Shown: positions 12,548 through 22,916 of the stretch, in pieces
How positions within the stretch are numbered: position 1 is the first letter of the stretch
How the letters are laid out: every line of letters starts with the position of its first letter
Assembly (NCBI RefSeq): GCF_000204055.1
Contig: NW_006768768.1
Coordinates: 2,255,088-2,319,087, forward strand
Source: Melampsora larici-populina 98AG31
Lineage: Eukaryota > Basidiomycota > Pucciniomycetes > Pucciniales > Melampsoraceae
Reading direction: 5' to 3'
Length of the DNA stretch: 64,000 nt
Program-made: the position numbers and the translations under genes
The notes under the pieces: model-generated
Databases searched by the model: none
Told to the model about the DNA's origin: nothing
What the model saw: only the letters and a program-made list of their open reading frames with translations

Positions 12548-14032
12548 ACGATGATGAATACAATGGATTACCATCAAAGGTCATCACTCAAGTCTTACGA
12601 GAATTTGTCAAGAAGTAACCAAAAAAAAGTTCAATTCGATCATTCAACCGCTACCGAACCTTACCTCAGAAAATCGTCGTATACTGAACTGATCAACTTG
12701 AGATCAATTTCAAAACCCTGGTCGACAGCCGTTATACGATTTTATTTTGAAACGATCGCTATAGATAAAACCAGACGTGCAAGATTGATAAGACAATTGG
12801 AATGATGACTTCATTTGACTTCATTCTTGTTGTCATGGTAAAAAACCTTACTATTAAAGAACTATGGTATTTTCAGAAAAAGAAGGTAAGTCATTCAAGA
12901 ATGTCGATGATTTCCGTTTTTGTCATAATTCTCTCAAAAAGGCTTTCTGGAGTACTATCAACTGAAATTTCTTTAACTTTTCCTCCTTCATAGGTATATC
13001 TAAATCACCTTTGGGTTCAGTGAATCAATAGTCAAAATCGATGGAATTCGTCTGTAAAAATCTAAAGACTTTAATTTTATAAATTCTTCAGGAAGGAGCT
13101 TCTTCTTAATGAATTGAGGCTTTTAAAATAACCCAAAAATTAACATCATTAGAATTTCATTTAAATACAATTGGAAAATCAGGATTTGGAACTTACAATC
13201 CAGACTCGATATCAAGATTACTCTCAGCATTACCACAACTCGAATGTTTATCATTCCACTATGACTCGCGAACTAACATCGGATGAAATTGTGGCTCGTT
13301 CAAAACGGTTTATTGGTATATACCACACATATCATCTCTTATGTACTGATTTCTTCACGTGTTTTGCAGGAAGTAGATATCAAATGCAATGGTCCAATTG
13401 CACGAGTCATAAAATTTACTCAACACTCGTTAAAAACAAACTTTTCGAATATCTTTGTACGATTTCTAACCAATTGCAGTTTCTTGAATAACTGAAATTA
13501 AAGCAATGATAACATTCAAACATCTTTATTTGGATTCTTTAACGTCTGTGCAAGAGCTGTGGTGAACAATACTGTTAGTGTCATCTCCACTCTGATCATC
13601 AGACAAATTCCCATTGTACCCATTACACATTCCACTCAGAAGGTCAAAGCACTTGAGCACATAGATAAGGACTTGGTTCAGATCATTTGTGGATAATGTT
13701 AACCTCTAATCCATCTAGGCTCAGATAGGGCTCTTTTTGCTGCTGTTTAAGTTGAATTTTTTTTCGCGGTATGCAGGTTTTTTACCAGATATTATTTTCT
13801 TGGGATTGGATGATGATATCAAACTTCACTTCAATGGTCTTTGTCGAAGCAGACTCATTGAAAAGTACTTTTCTTTCTGATTTGCAGAGCAAAACTTTTG
13901 AAATAGCACTTTCTTGGGTATTCGCAGAACACAACTTGAGATTCAAACTCATGTTTTCAAATCAGGTACCAAGCAAACGTTTAGTATTGCAACTTGGTGT
14001 TCGATATGCGCATCAAATGGTTGAATGATTTA
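12548..14032 (+). pseudogene. Decayed tandem copy of the F-box-like gene
   Basis: Segments in different frames match the gene at 10504-11903 in order. An L-P-S-K-V-I-T-Q-V-L-R-E-F stretch near 12565 corresponds to its F-box start. An L-R-S-I-S-K-P-W stretch near 12700 matches L-R-L-I-S-K-V-W. An N-P-D-S-I-S-R-L-L-S-A-L-P-Q-L-E stretch near 13200 matches N-S-I-S-D-L-L-S-A-I-P-Q-L-E. Frame changes and stops separate them, so this copy cannot encode the full protein. The C-terminal boundary is approximate. It shows recent tandem expansion and loss in this family. Confidence 0.65.
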
Positions 14033-14457
14033 TAATTTTTAAAGGATGGAAAGCTATCTCCTTTAACAATCTTGAAATAAATCTGTCCATTGGGTCAATA
14101 ATCAGGAACATGGTCATTTGGCACATCCTGGAATTCTGATGTTGACCATCAACTGATTTTGTGGATTTCAGGGTACAAGAAACGGCCTACGTTGGATGAA
14201 GTATTCGATTCCTTCCTCTTCCTTAGACATTTATTGCCTTTGACATTCACCACACATTTCTTGATATTATATCATTATCGATTTTCAATTTAAACAATAT
14301 ATCACAGTCGAGATATTTCTATAACCATTACAACCTATATCATCACAGTTTCTTATCTTGTTTCTTGAGTTGAAGGGTTTATTCATCTTATCGGTTTGCA
14401 TCAGCTCGATCTCCTTTCGACTTTATCTTTCAACTTTAACGCCTCAACTTTACCATC

Positions 14458-15724
14458 ATGAGCTTCTCCAACGCTTCCCATGACTCGATCTCTGTTCAAG
14501 AAGCTTCTCGTAAACGTACCTTTGATCATGTAGAGGTTGGTAATCTTCGTCACTTGTATTGTGTTCGAAGCCTGATTTTTACCAACATTGTCTCGATGTT
14601 TCATTCCTTCAATTCTAGGACTCCGTTCACGCTCCCAACCAGACTCCCAGGGCTCATATCAAGCGTGCCCGAGTTGCGCCACCTCAACCTCAGATTTGGA
14701 CATACGCTCAACCTCAAAACTTGATAAACCATAGCACAGGAGTGACACCGAGCTATCAAAACACCCAACATTTCGCGCTGGGTATGTATGCTGGCAGTAG
14801 GGGATCTCTGGTGCAAGGATTGTACCCAAGAAGTGTCGAGGTAGGTAATCTTCTTACCTCAAGTTCAACTACCTTCCAAACCTGATTCCCACTAACATTG
14901 TGTAAAAAAATCTTCTCAACCTTTAGAATGCGGTCTGCTTTCCTCATCAGACCCGCATGGCGTACATCAACAGTACCCAAATTGCACCACGTCGAGCTCA
15001 AAATGTATTCCATACACAGCCTCAAAGGTTGGTGTATCACAACACAGGAATGACGACGAGTACGCAAGACTTCGCGCCGGGCATGTCTGTCGGCAGTAGG
15101 AGAGAGGTGGTACAAAGTTCTTATCAAACTATCAACGTATGTGACCGATCTTTGGAGTGTTTGTACTCATCCTATTTGATCAGAGTCTCATCTATTCTTA
15201 TCAATTTATTTCATCATTAGTACCAGACCAGGGCTAGGGATGAAGAATTCGAGGCGTTCAAACTGAAGTTGGCATTGGAGTTATTGATGTCGCCTACATC
15301 TACAACTCCTGTTTTGATGAACGGAAGTCAATGTAGCCCTTCAACCTCTTATCCTTCGCTCCCTTCATCACGTGACCCATCGCCAACGGTGCCATTTAGG
15401 CATGTGGCATCATATCCTCATGATCGGCCTTCCAATCCAGCAATAGAGAGGAGAAACCCGATGCCTCGGTCATATGGTCATGAAGTTCTGTATGGCTCAT
15501 TGGAGTCTCAGATGATTTCTCCTACTTTGATGAATGCACATCAAAGTATCCTTACTACATCTCAACCTTTAATTCCGGCGTCACTCGCACCATCTCAAAC
15601 TGAACCACCCGAGACGACGGTATTTTCATCTCATCGGACATTTGGCCCAGTCATAGAGCGTGATTATTCAATGCCGTTGCTTTACGAAAATTTACCGACG
15701 GCAGTTCCATACCGGTTGGCGTAA
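14458..15724 (+). CDS. Lineage-specific Ser/Pro-rich protein, family copy 1
   Basis: Four exons: 14458-14535, 14619-14840, 14927-15136 and 15221-15724. The introns are phase 0 and GT-AG; the product is 337 aa. I know no homologue. Exons 2 and 3 look like duplicates of each other: both carry Q-P-Q-x-L-(I/V)-x-H-x-T-G, then G-M-x-(A/V)-G-S-R, then V-Q. Exon 4 starts with a short helix-like K-L-A-L-E-L-L-M-S-P, then two diverged repeats of about 70 residues rich in S, P and T, each ending P-x-I-E-R. A basic S-R-K-R patch in exon 1 could be nuclear targeting, but this is speculative. The gene at 16978-17796 is a tandem paralogue sharing exon 1 length and the L-A-L-E-L-L-M-S-P motif. It has no signal peptide and no known domain. 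Confidence 0.7.
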
Positions 15725-16977
15725 TCTGAGAACATCGAAGCAAACAAAGGGAGAACACAAGGTTGAACAGAATCTACTTCAACTAACCCATCCGAACTCT
15801 CAACAAGAACAAAATGAAAATAGAAAGATAATGGGTGATCTTAATTCAGGAGTTCTTTTCGTTTGACAGATATCCTCTTCCACCCTCATGGTAGCTTTTT
15901 CTTTTTTTCTTCTCCTCGCGCTACAGACTGAGTTCATGTTTTTTGAAGTGATAAGTTGTACAATGATGTAGAAGTGTTTCTGTTTCAATTTTTTATCTTA
16001 GTTGCCTCTTGAACAAATTTTTCAGTTATTTTCATTTCTGTTTTTTCCCCAACTTACTCTACTGTGTTCTTTTCTAATAGTCTTTGTACTCAGTGATGTA
16101 TCAAACATTAGCTTTCGTTTTTGAATAGTAGATAGCCTTTGTCTTGGCATTTAATCATTATCAGATCTTCTTTTGTAAACATAGAGTATTGCATTAAGAT
16201 ACTCTTCATGACTTGCTGTTAAGTTGACTAACTTACCGCAGGATACTGCTCGGAGCTTCTCTTTGTTTGAGCACACACAGTTGAACTTTTTAAACTCGGG
16301 TTGACCTTGTTAATCTATTCTGATGATGATGGACTTCATGTCAAGCAGGGGTACTGGAGCGCTTGACTTTAAGGCTCAGAAAGCTCTATAGGATAAGCGC
16401 GCCCCATACGCCTAATTTGGGGCGCTGACCACTTGCTGATTAATGTCTGTGGTTTCGCTTATCAGCATATCCTACAACCTCTCCAGTTGATCTCAACCAG
16501 AGGCAATTTGAGCAAAACCTACGTTGGGTTCCAAGATTGTCGTTGTCATATCTGCATCTGAAAACTTAGCAAGTTGATACAATCGTCCGTTATCTCGATA
16601 AGCCATCTCCGTCAAGCATCTCCAAAAACAATATCCATTATGCCCTTGATCAGGAACATCCAACGGCCATTTTGTGATTTCAATGTCAACTAATCTATCA
16701 AATTTTTCATGATCAGATTTAGAATTTGGGGTACAAACTAATGAGATGTTGCTATTTGAACAGAGTGCTTCTTTTCTTTCTCTTACTCTTCCTCAGCACA
16801 TTTACCGTCAACCTTCACCTTGCATCTCTTGATCTCGAACCATCAATCATACCTTTAAGCATCAATTTCTTGTTTTAGCTCTTGGGTTCAAATTTTCAAT
16901 CAAATCATCACTCGAGATCGACTCTCTTTCAAGTGTTTCTTTTAATCTTCATTTCCTCCCTGCTTCTACTTACCACC
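15725..16977. other. Intergenic, includes duplicated flanks of the tandem pair
   Basis: No gene. The stretch 16060-16250 resembles the region downstream of the second copy (17960-18160), and 16600-16740 resembles the region upstream of the first copy (14050-14180). The duplication unit therefore includes flanking DNA. Confidence 0.5.
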
Positions 16978-17796
16978 ATGAGCTGCTTCGACGCTTTCCT
17001 TGATTCTATGTATGGTAAGGAAGTCTCGAGGAAACGTCCCATTACTCATGTCGAGGTAGGTCATCTTCGTAGCTTATAAGATCATATTCAATGATTAAAT
17101 TTTATCAAACTTATCTCAACGTTCTCTTGCCTCAATTCTAGAAGTCTGTCTGCGTTTCGAATGCCACTTCAAGGGCTAACATCAAGCGAGCCAGGATCAC
17201 ACAACCTGAGATTCGATCATCAACTCGTTCCAGGCCGGAGAAGACGATGAGTTTGGAAGAATTTGTAATAGATATGTACACCGGCAGAGACATGGTCCTG
17301 AAGTCATCTCCACGAAAGGTCAATGTACGTAACGTAACATATCTCTCTAATTTTTCACCTTATCCTATGTGGTCAGATCCTGATCTACTTCGGTCTTTAT
17401 CCCGTGATCATCAAACCTTAGGAACCGAAGAGATACACTGAAGGCGAGGCGTTGAAGTTGGCATTGGAGTTATTGATGTCTCCTCCACCAGCACCCCGGA
17501 CTTCGATCAATGGAACAAGTAGTCCGACTTCCACATACCCTTCAGTATCATCATCACTCAACCCATCACCCACCGGACCACAGAAGGAGAAGGCTGTTTA
17601 CCATGAATCATTGAACCCGGTCATGGAGCCTAACAGATCAATTCCTTTGTTGTATCTCACGGAGCCGGAAGAAGATCCATACTGGTTGGCAGAAGTATGC
17701 GAGGCAACAAGGGAAGACTTCATGGATGAAACATTACTGAAAGTACCAAAATCTCAGGTACTCAGTCGTACGCCAGTTCAACCAAACACTTGGTAG
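16978..17796 (+). CDS. Lineage-specific Ser/Pro-rich protein, family copy 2
   Basis: Three exons: 16978-17055, 17142-17324 and 17422-17796, with phase-0 GT-AG introns. The product is 211 aa. Exon 1 is 78 nt, as in the paralogue at 14458, and both end in H-V-E directly before the donor. It has one middle exon (with M-Y-T-G-R) where the paralogue has two. The last exon shares L-A-L-E-L-L-M-S-P, a P-S-P-T-x-P stretch and I-P-L-L-Y, but only one copy of the about 70-residue repeat, and has its own acidic tail. Function is unknown and no signal peptide or known domain is seen. The simplest reading is that the 14.5-kb copy gained an exon and an internal repeat, or that this copy lost them. Confidence 0.68.
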
Positions 17797-18406
17797 TTCT
17801 TTCTTTTTCTCTTATCAGTTTGAGTTTATGTTTCTTGCAGTTCTAGGCAGGATAGAGTACAGGTGTTTTGACTATTCATTTGTAGTTGTTCTTGAATAAA
17901 ATCTCCTCTTTGGCTTTCTTTTTTTCCATCTCTTGCTTTCTCAATCTCGTCTGCGGTGTTTCTCTTCTAACAGTATCAGTTCTCAGTAACGTATGAAAAG
18001 ACTAGCTTTGAATTTTTTAGTTGTAGTTTGCTTTTATCTCGTCATTTTAGCATTATCAGAATTTTGTTTGTAAAAGATCGAGTATTGTATTATGATACTT
18101 CTCATGGACATCAATGTTAAGATGAATAAGTACATTCACAACACATCGAAGGGTACTGCACACGGTGCAAATCCTTCCTTTTTTGATCTTGACCAACAAG
18201 TGTGGAAAGGTCAGTTAATAGATTCAATTATTAGTCTCACTCCTCACCTGAATGAAAATATCTCAAATGTATACACCACAAACCCTGTGTTTTGGTCTAC
18301 AAATGGTGGCTTAGCCCCAGTTAACCCACCATTAAGTTTTGCAGGTGAGGTACATGAATAAAACACTCAAGTCTACACTGTGTCAAACCTGGTGTTATTG
18401 ACATTA

Positions 18407-18566
18407 GTGGTGTTCAAAGTTGAACCGGTTTCAAAAACCCCGTTCAACCCAGCTGACTTTCTGGCCGTGAGCTGTCAACAAATGTCAACTTGAGACACCA
18501 AGTTACTGCCAAAAAGCAACTGGGTCAACTGGATTTTCTTGAAACCAGTTCTACTTTGAGCACCAC
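18407..18566. mobile_element. 160-bp MITE with TA target duplication (copy 1)
   Basis: It starts GTGGTGTTCAAAGTTGAAC and ends with the imperfect inverted complement of that sequence. TA dinucleotides flank both ends (18405-18406 and 18567-18568). The same 160-bp element, with similar termini and internal order, lies at 45021-45180. TA duplication points to Tc1/mariner-type mobilisation. It has no coding capacity. Confidence 0.7.
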
Positions 18567-18641
18567 TATTGGTTTAGTATCTCTTATTTTTGGGCTTGCC
18601 AATGCGGGAAGAATGACTGGTTGTGCAACTTGAGTTAAATC

Positions 18642-19600
18642 ACACTGCCCCTAAACTTAGCAAGAGTCCCATGCTTGCGCATACTTGCAAGGCATTAAGC
18701 AAGGGACTTACAACAAACCTGTATGCTCCATAACCTGAGAAATGCCCCTTAATTTTCAGGGAGCAATCTTGCAAACTCTCTACACTTTTCCCTACCAAAA
18801 AAAGTTTTGGTCTGGACCAAAGACAAAGGTTGTTCTTTCTTGTGCACAATGTACCATAATTTTCCTCCAAGGGTTCAAAATATTTCCTCCTTTCAACAAG
18901 AGCCAAAGTTTCTTTTCTCACTTTAATTGTATTGTTTTGGACCAGACCCAGCATTCTGAGTAAATGAAGAATTGCAATAAATCATCATGTAGTCAGATAT
19001 GCAGTCAAAGGATGGATGTTTTGATTCATCTCCAATAATTGCTACAAGCATGAACAGACAAACAAAGCATACTCCAAAAGAAGAAGCTACAGTGAGCACA
19101 TCACATCAGGTTCAGTGAGACCATTCACAGTTGTCAAAATGCTTAAGAGGTGTTTGAAACCTCTTCACACCAGAGGCTTCCTCATAAGATAGAGGTTTCT
19201 TACCTTTCCAAGCTCCGCAGGGGACTTAGTTAAGATTGTGTGAGTTGGGTGTAAACCATATAAAGCCAATGTACTTGGACCTTGCAGCAGTGACACATCA
19301 GTTGCTACATGTTACAGGCAAAGTGAGAAAAGAAATGTTGGCATCTGTTTAGAGGAGGAAATATTTTGATTCCTCAGGGATAAGTTAATGTACATTGTGT
19401 GCAAGAAGGAGGAGAACAACTTTTGTCTCTGGTCCAGACCAAAATCTTTGGTAGGGAAAAGTGTAGAGAGCTTGCAAGATTGCTCCCTGCCAAAGGGACA
19501 TTTCTCAGGTTATGAAGCATACCAGCTTGTTGCAAGTCCCTTGCTTGACGCCTTGCAAGTATGCACAAGTGTGGGCCTTTTGCTAAGCTTACACTGCCCC
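18642..19600. mobile_element. Foldback/non-autonomous Mutator-like element with long arms
   Basis: A 939-bp element (18652-19590) has inverted arms of about 280 bp: left about 18655-18935, right about 19315-19588. It is flanked by the 10-bp direct repeat ACACTGCCCC at 18642-18651 and 19591-19600. Long arms and a 9-11 bp duplication are typical of non-autonomous MULEs, but no transposase is present to prove it. Open frames in the arms (18640-18954 -, 19388-19690 +) are mirror images of each other and are not genes. Confidence 0.65.
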
Positions 19601-21230
19601 ATTGGTGCTAAACCCAGGTTTTTTTCCAAATTTCATTTTCCAATTGATTCTCCGCTGTTGGAAACAGCCGTTGTATGTCTTGTGTTTTGAATAATCTGGA
19701 ACAGCGTAATGAGAGAAAGAGGAAAGGTTTGGGTTTATATTTCACTTATCAAATAGATAAACAGGAGAGAAGAGGTAAAAGAGAAAGTTTCCTACCTGGA
19801 ACATTATAATGAGAGACAGAGGATAGGTGAAGAAGAAGCCAACTTTCCTCCGCTGAACCAGGCAGAATATATAGCAAAGTAACAAGTTGAGCTATCACAG
19901 AGACAATGGAAACAGAAAGTCTTGCAGGACTTGACAGGCCAACAGGTAGTCTTGCAGAACTGAAATCAAATAGTACATTTGTTACACAGGACATATTTCA
20001 TAATTTCACATAGGACTATCTCAACAGTATGGATGACCAAACGTATGATGAATCCCAAAGAAATATAGCAAGCCAAAACAACAAATGACAGCAATGACAC
20101 AATAAACCCTCTAACTCCACTTTAAGCTGCCTCCACCTCAACTGCTTCATGTACTCCCTCATCTGGGGCTAGACCAATCCCACAAGTTTTGTCCAACTCT
20201 TGCGCAGTGGCCTGGATGCGCTCCTCTGTGGGCAAAGCAAAATTGGTGCTTTCCTTTTGCCATCTATCTGGTTGTGATGGGCTTCTAATATCAATACATA
20301 AAACCTGATAGGGAAATTATGTTGAGTTATTGGTTATACTGAAAATAACAATAGAATTTCAGACACACACATAACGGTATTGGTGGGACCTGTTGCCAAA
20401 ACATTCCGATTTTTTGTCCACAATATCCCAGAAGCTTTGATTGAAATAGAGGTCACAATCCAGGCCTCAACGATTGCATTCTCTGGTTTGCAGAAGAATG
20501 AAAATCAGTAAAAGTCTACCCAGGAATCTTCACCAGGGGCAACCCTAGGCCAGCAATGCAGGTGTTGCATGCTGCACTGCGCCTGCATTGCGGTTACTCT
20601 GACCGCACCACAACATAGAATCAAATTCTAGGTTGGTGCCCAAACCGCCGCGCAACAAGCACCATCAAATTGATGGTTTTTTTGGGCCGCAACAACATTT
20701 GTTGCATTGCTGCCCCAAAAATTACAATTTGACGTTTTTTTTGCGCTGTTGCGCCTGTTGCGTTGTGCAACGGTCAAGGCGCCGCGCAACCTGACCTCAC
20801 CTTTTGTTGTTGCGGTACTTACCACAAAGCAGTGTCTAATGCTGATTTTTGTTGTGTGTTGCGGAGCAATGCGCCAAAAAAACACGCGTGCTGCGGCGCG
20901 GTGCGTTTCTGGCACAGGGTTGTCAGGGGTAGAATGTCCACTGACCAACCATGCATACCCAGTTCAAGCATTATCCATGTGTTCTAAGATTTCTTTTTGG
21001 ACTGGGACACATCCACCCAGTAGACCTTGTTCTTTTTGGCAGAGCTGTGATTTATAAAATGTGAGCAATGTGAGATGGTGTCCATATAGAGGGGGATTTA
21101 ATTTGTTTACTTCACAATGGCTGTATCAAGTACAGGCATGTTTGCTTGTGAGTCAACTGGGGAGCGTGACATGCGTTAAGAACTGAAAACCCCATGTCAG
21201 TTAGGAAAATTATTGATTCAAGAATCAAAA
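19601..21230. other. Intergenic with a GC-rich repeat block
   Basis: No gene. The block 20580-20960 is rich in TTGCG, GCGCAAC and TGCGGCG words and contains TGCGGCGCGGTGCGTTTC, nearly repeated at about 39350. It probably belongs to a dispersed GC-rich element family. The rest is AT-rich without recognisable features. Confidence 0.45.
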
Positions 21231-21375
21231 GGACTCACAATATCAATGCCCACCCAACCACTTGAGTGCCAAGGGCTGGGATGGTAAGATAAAATATCAA
21301 GAGTGCTTCATCAATCCTGATCTTGCCCGTGATAGCCTGAATCCCTGTCCTGGTTGAAAGCATGTTGTTTGAACT
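21231..21375 (-). repeat. Inverted copy of exon 1 of the sugar transporter gene
   Basis: The minus strand here matches 22912-23035 (+), which is exon 1 and the splice donor region of the transporter at 22917-25184. Both contain the same start region and T-R-T-G-I-Q-A-I-T-G-K frame, with scattered substitutions. It is only an exon-1 fragment. A second inverted match pairs 21375-21430 with 21530-21590, making a local palindrome. Confidence 0.7.
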
Positions 21376-21879
21376 TGTGTAGTTTTTTTGTTTAGCCGCT
21401 CCCCTTGCAAGCAAACATCACTTTACTCTGCAGGGAAGGACGTTCAACATAACTTTCTACATAATCTTGTAGGCTAACATCATAGACACTCTGGTCGATG
21501 CGGCCAAAAATTTGATGTCAACATTACTACGGGGTAAAGTGATGTTTGTTTGCGAGGGAAGCGGCAAAACAAAAAAAACTACACAAGGACTCATAATCCG
21601 TGGAGTGTTCACGCCAAAACCAATGATCGGTCATAAGCCCCTCCGGACGCGGCCGCGCCGAGAGGGGTTTATTAAGCTTGAGAAGCTTACACCAGGGGGT
21701 AAACCTACGGCAAGAAAACGGTTTTCGAAACTGTTTTCCTGCCGTCACGGTTTTGAACTATTCGTGTCGTTTCTGAGACGATTTCAGATGGGACCGCACA
21801 AAAGCGGTTCCCATCACCGTTTTTGGCGGTGCAAGCAAACCACCTCGGTGACACCTAAACACGGTCCCTGGAACGTTCC

Positions 21880-22010
21880 GAGGGTACGCCGTAGATTTGC
21901 CAAAAGAAAAAAGGAGCAATGGGTCTTGAACCCAGGCTCAAAACCAAGAAAAGGTCCTGAGCACGGCCACAAAGCGTTTCACCGCTACACCATAAAGACC
22001 ACACTGTGAG
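21880..22010 (-). repeat. Possible tRNA-derived (Pol III) SINE-like head
   Basis: On the minus strand an A-box-like TAGCGGTGAAACG is followed about 55 nt later by a B-box-like GGTTCAAGACC and then a run of six T. The acceptor ends do not pair, so it is not a functional tRNA. It may be a tRNA-derived SINE head or chance. Confidence 0.25.
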
Positions 22011-22122
22011 CACCATTTGATCAGAACAAATAACGTGGTGATAGGTAAGTCGTGTTATCATCAATGCTGGAATCGGAAAGAGAATTCGTACCGAAGAATT
22101 AGACGGTCCGTTTGACATATGA

Positions 22123-22445
22123 TTACAAAGCGTTCGAGCAAGATTGGATGAATTTTTCTTGAGTTCTCAACCTATCTTCCGAACTCATACCAGCATGATA
22201 GACACCAGCTTCGTCTAATTCTCTCCTACGCAAAAGTTGTACCAAATCTTCTGCATCACTTGGGTGGTCACATAAACAATTGCTCCACCTGTACGCCGTT
22301 GCAGCATGGGTATCAAGACTAAAAGTTTTTCTTCTGGAGTTGTGGCAACCTCCACTTTTAAGGTGAGATTCTTTTGATAAGTTGATGTCTTGAATAAACC
22401 AGTGTTGTAATCTATTGAGAATCCAGCACAGATCTAGATACAATC
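22123..22445 (-). pseudogene. RecQ-type helicase gene fragment
   Basis: The minus strand encodes part of a RecQ helicase C-terminal (SF2) lobe. A T-G-L-F-K-T-S-T-Y-Q-K-N-L stretch leads to E-E-K-L-L-V-L-I-P-M-L, then G-A-I-V-Y-V-T-T. After a one-nucleotide frame change come D-A-E-D-L-V-Q-L-L-R-R-R and V-Y-H-A-G-M-S-S-E-D-R-L-R-T-Q-E-K-F (helicase motif V region). The N-terminal ATPase lobe and the RQC/HRDC domains are absent. It is a truncated, frameshifted gene fragment in hairpin-rich DNA between an inverted transporter exon copy and the transporter itself. I infer a captured or duplicated fragment. Confidence 0.6.
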
Positions 22446-22916
22446 AAGATAGTCAAAGTGTGTAGCAAATGACCAGTCTGATGATGAACAACTTTCCAAA
22501 GCTGGCCTAAGGCTACAACCATCAGCGATGTTCGATTGCTCGCATGGTAACTCACAAAAACAACTTGCACGTTAAGTCGTCGTTGCTGAAGGTAGTTCGA
22601 CACCGATTGCAATCGGTGTCAAAAAGACCGCTTCACCACCGCCTCAGGAGCCGTTCTCAAACAGTTGCTGACATGCAGCTCGTTCCAGAAGCGGTGGTGG
22701 AACGGTGTCCGAATCGGTTTTGGCGAAACCGGTTCCACACCTTCCTGGGCGGTTCAGGTGACAAAACCTTTGAAATCGTCACAGGAACCGGCCGAGGCCG
22801 AGGACATTACCCCCTGGTATACAACGTTTCAGTAAAATTTCTTAATGTCCTCGGACTTATCCCTCACCTTTTTTCAGTTTCGGAGGTCAAGAAAGACAGC
22901 CAGTTATCAAACAAAC
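22446..22916. other. Hairpin-rich GC segment upstream of the transporter
   Basis: No gene. The region 22590-22800 has several perfect or near-perfect palindromes, for example GACACCGATTGCAATCGGTGTC centred near 22611 (split for length: GACACCGATTG and CAATCGGTGTC). Comparable short hairpins occur at 21640-21850. The two blocks may be halves of one element holding the RecQ fragment. Confidence 0.45.

Larger units (their letters stand above)
14050..18160. repeat. Tandem segmental duplication of the Ser/Pro-rich gene
   Basis: Two diverged direct units cover about 14050-16250 and 16600-18160. Upstream, both share a TCAGGAACAT...CAT stretch. Downstream, both share an order of short matches ending in AAGATACT/ATGATACT and GGGTACTGC/GGATACTGC. 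The units are well diverged in non-coding DNA, so the duplication is not recent. Confidence 0.5.

Noticed and set aside
18640..19690. Two open frames of about 100 codons with similar protein sequence on opposite strands
   Set aside because: They are the two inverted arms of one foldback element, not genes.
21915..22005. tRNA gene on the minus strand
   Set aside because: A- and B-box-like words exist but the acceptor and T stems do not pair properly; kept only as a low-confidence SINE-like head.
21512..22009. 165-codon plus-strand open frame
   Set aside because: Lys/Arg/Pro-rich and overlaps hairpin-rich DNA and the SINE-like segment; no homologue or splice context.
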